From assembly GCA_946886805.1 (NCBI GenBank), contig CAMPJM010000175.1, positions 1 through 7,842 on the forward strand: 7,842 nucleotides of DNA, given 5' to 3'. Both the position numbers and the translations under genes were made by a program. The stretch comes from an uncultured Flammeovirgaceae bacterium. Its GTDB lineage: Bacteria; Bacteroidota; Bacteroidia; Cytophagales; Cyclobacteriaceae. Below, piece after piece: positions 6,596-7,842 of this stretch (the first letter of the stretch is position 1; each line of letters starts with the position of its first letter). A model generated the notes under the pieces. It did no database searches. It was not told where the DNA came from and saw nothing but the letters and a program-made list of their open reading frames with translations.

Positions 6596-6886
6596 TTAAT
6601 GTGCACTTTCCTGAAGCATGGCTATGCCGAAGTTCAATTTACGCAGGCTACTGGTATGGACGGCCTGTGTAGATTTGGCTTTAGCCGAATCATTACGAGA
6701 GGGTAACTCAGAAAAACACAAGGCTCCCCCAAAATATTGCATGATCCATGATTTAGCATAATTGTTTTCATTAATAGTAACTACCCAGGTATAATAACGA
6801 AATAAGATCTCGTCCTTCCCCCAAAGGGATGCCTTCGACGCGGAATTTACGGAGTTTTTCACGGAGTAAATATCCAAGACTGGCAA
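6596..6886 (-). CDS. Doubtful ORF, possibly repeat-derived
   Basis: A 96-codon minus-strand frame starting at a TTG (6886); a shorter version from an internal ATG near 6743 has 48 residues (begins MQYFGGALCFSELPSRNDSA). It has no recognisable domain, membrane segment or signal peptide. Its first 15 codons overlap a short direct repeat (ACGGAGT at 6849-6855 and 6861-6867), and a REP-like palindrome lies just upstream, both typical of non-coding repeat DNA. The stretch is more G+C-rich than the intergenic DNA elsewhere in the window. It could be the end of a decayed gene or part of a repeat. The remaining bases between the HAD gene and this ORF (6511-6595) hold nothing recognisable. Confidence 0.2.
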   Translation of the reverse strand: MPVLDIYSVKNSVNSASKASLWGKDEILFRYYTWVVTINENNYAKSWIMQYFGGALCFSELPSRNDSAKAKSTQAVHTSSLRKLNFGIAMLQESAH

Positions 6887-6940
6887 ACCGGAATCCCTGA
6901 TATGAATTCGGAATCGCTAAATTATTCCAGCGCTTCGCAG

Positions 6941-6994
6941 ACGGGGATTCCTGGTCTGCTCCCGAAAGCTTTCGGGATTCGCCAGGAATGACGG
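6941..6994. repeat. REP-like nested palindrome
   Basis: A perfect 16-base palindrome CCCGAAAGCTTTCGGG (6961-6976) sits inside an outer inverted repeat ATTCCTGG (6947-6954)/CCAGGAAT (6982-6989), separated by a small asymmetric internal loop. The outer part, read on the minus strand as CGTCATTCCTGG, resembles the ends of repetitive extragenic palindromes common in bacterial intergenic DNA. Only one copy lies here and no REP-associated transposase is present. There is no T-run on either side, so it is not a standard intrinsic terminator. Positions 7000-7120 hold nothing else recognisable. Confidence 0.55.
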
Positions 6995-7121
6995 CTTTCT
7001 ACTATCTGAGTGGGTACCGTTAATAAAATTCTTGAGGCCACCTCTCAGCTTTTCCTCTTGGGCTTTCAATTCGAATTATTGGCTCTGTTTGATAACGCAA
7101 ATTTAGGCCCCGGAGCGATTC

Positions 7122-7145
7122 GTCATGATTTAAAGTCATGACTTT
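7122..7145. promoter_or_regulatory. Candidate operator palindrome upstream of the response regulator gene
   Basis: Two overlapping symmetrical structures share these bases: GTCATGA (7122-7128) and TCATGAC (7136-7142) form an inverted repeat with a 7-base spacer, and AAAGTCATGACTTT (7132-7145) is a perfect 14-base palindrome. The 6-base TCATGA is thus repeated 13 bases apart. The site lies just upstream of a -7-like TAAATTTG, where the -33 region would be, which suits a regulator binding site. A small hairpin followed by only four Ts (weak terminator) is the alternative. Confidence 0.4.
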
Positions 7146-7158
7146 TCAATTGTGGTTT

Positions 7159-7166
7159 TAAATTTG
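7159..7166 (+). promoter_or_regulatory. Candidate Bacteroidota -7 element (TAAATTTG)
   Basis: An exact TAnnTTTG match 76 bases before the ATG at 7243. No TTG lies at the usual -33 spacing; that place is taken by the palindrome at 7122-7145, which would be consistent with an activator-dependent or repressed promoter. The predicted start of transcription is near 7173. Confidence 0.35.
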
Positions 7167-7242
7167 CATTAGCATACACGAGTCGGGAAAATCATTCCAA
7201 AATTTTACAAAGATGCTTTAAATAAAAGGAGTAGAATTGCGG

Positions 7243-7668
7243 ATGGAAAGAAATAAATTAATTTCGATCATGGAAAAAACCAAAGCTGTTTTTATCGATG
7301 ATGATGAAGTCTTTAACTTTATTTTATCAGAAATATTTAATGAAGCAAATTCTACCAGCTCCATCGAATTTAAGCAGGTTCATACAGGTAAAGAAGGCGT
7401 TGAGTATTTAAGAAATTCTGTGGCCGAAGACTGCTTTCCCGAGTATGTTATAATCGATATTAACATTTTTGATGTAGGTGGGGAGCGATTTTTAAAGATT
7501 TATGAAGAAGAGTTTCATGAAAAATGTCCTGATACGAAAGTATTTATACTTTCCAAATTCAATTATGATTACGACCTCCCAACTCAGTTTCCATTCGTTA
7601 AAAAATTCATTCAAAAGCCGCTCACTATGGATGAATTATATTTAATGAAAGAAGAAATAATGTCATAA
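7243..7668 (+). CDS. Single-domain response regulator (CheY/Spo0F-type receiver)
   Basis: The 141-residue product consists of a receiver domain only, with no DNA-binding or enzymatic output. Conserved positions are present: acidic pocket D19-D20-D21 (FIDDDE), phospho-acceptor D72 in VIIDINIFD, S104 in place of the conserved T/S (FILSKF), and K125 in FIQKPLT. The usual MPxMDG after the phospho-aspartate is replaced by NIFDVGG, a permissible variation. Such proteins relay phosphate between histidine kinases and other partners or act by protein contact; no kinase gene is in view, so the partner is elsewhere. Start choice: AGGAG at 7227-7231 lies 11 bases before ATG 7243; TTG 7237 is nearer, and ATG 7270 (MEKTKAVFIDDDE) gives the more usual receiver length, so the true start may be 7270. 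A palindrome and a -7-like element lie upstream. Confidence 0.88.
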   Translation: MERNKLISIMEKTKAVFIDDDEVFNFILSEIFNEANSTSSIEFKQVHTGKEGVEYLRNSVAEDCFPEYVIIDINIFDVGGERFLKIYEEEFHEKCPDTKVFILSKFNYDYDLPTQFPFVKKFIQKPLTMDELYLMKEEIMS

Positions 7669-7761
7669 GCGGTTCTTCAGTTCTGTTCACACATATATTC
7701 TCAATTTCGAGATGCTGTTTTTCCACAAAATCAAAAGAGCACCCGGCTGCGTGACCAATTT

Positions 7762-7833
7762 TTATTGCTCCTGGCAGGAAAAGACTACTAAACATATAAA
7801 AAAATAATTTCCTGTAGGTAAAACCTTTTTCAT
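7762..7833 (-). CDS. Possible tiny lipoprotein-like ORF or truncated lipoprotein start
   Basis: A 23-codon minus-strand frame (MKKVLPTGNYFFICLVVFSC, then QEQ and TAA) looks like a lipoprotein signal peptide: two lysines, a hydrophobic stretch (10-18) and a lipobox-like VFSC with C20. Phenylalanine at the -2 position is unusual for a lipobox. The frame after the stop stays open for only another 24 codons and shows no domain. It may be the start of a broken lipoprotein gene, a very short lipopeptide gene, or chance. The rest of 7669-7842 shows nothing recognisable. Confidence 0.2.
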   Translation of the reverse strand: MKKVLPTGNYFFICLVVFSCQEQ

Positions 7834-7842
7834 TTTCTATCT

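Overview
The window looks like a chromosomal stretch from a Bacteroidota bacterium, most likely a Sphingobacteriaceae (Pedobacter-like) soil or freshwater species. Evidence: low G+C with very A+T-rich intergenic DNA, a secreted protein ending in a type IX secretion (T9SS) type A sorting domain, several TAnnTTTG sequences of the Bacteroidota promoter -7 type, and almost no Shine-Dalgarno sequences. The family-level placement is inference; the phylum is well supported.

Layout. Positions 1-87 hold a GC-rich segment with two hairpins and a short minus-strand reading frame running off the window edge, probably a dispersed repeat. Then come a small unknown membrane protein (242-835, +), a hemolysin III/TrhA-type seven-helix protein (950-1591, +) and a convergent DUF805 membrane protein (1664-2062, -), with a hairpin terminator between the last two. 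A 580-base gap holds copy A of an inverted-repeat element (2491-2613). The largest gene (2642-4525, -) encodes a secreted clan GH-A-type glycoside hydrolase with signal peptide, TIM barrel, beta-sandwich and T9SS tail. A 487-base A+T-rich region separates it from a divergent ORF (5013-5402, +) that carries only the start of a T9SS sorting motif and looks like a remnant. Copy B of the inverted-repeat element (5441-5613) and a broken helix-turn-helix ORF (5678-5805) follow. Then come an intact HAD phosphatase/phosphomutase (5836-6510, +), a 730-base stretch with a doubtful ORF and a REP-like palindrome, and a single-domain response regulator (7243-7668, +) with a palindrome over its likely promoter. 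The last bases may contain a tiny lipoprotein-like ORF on the minus strand.

The genes do not form one pathway. Apart from possible cotranscription of the first two, each looks like a separate unit, and the spaces between them contain degenerate genes and repeats, so the region appears to have been rearranged. I see no defence system, CRISPR array, tRNA, rRNA or intact transposase. The most notable signal is the pair of diverged copies (A and B) of one long, imperfectly palindromic element. They lie in opposite orientations, and each starts about 30-40 bases after the stop codon of an ORF carrying a T9SS sorting motif.
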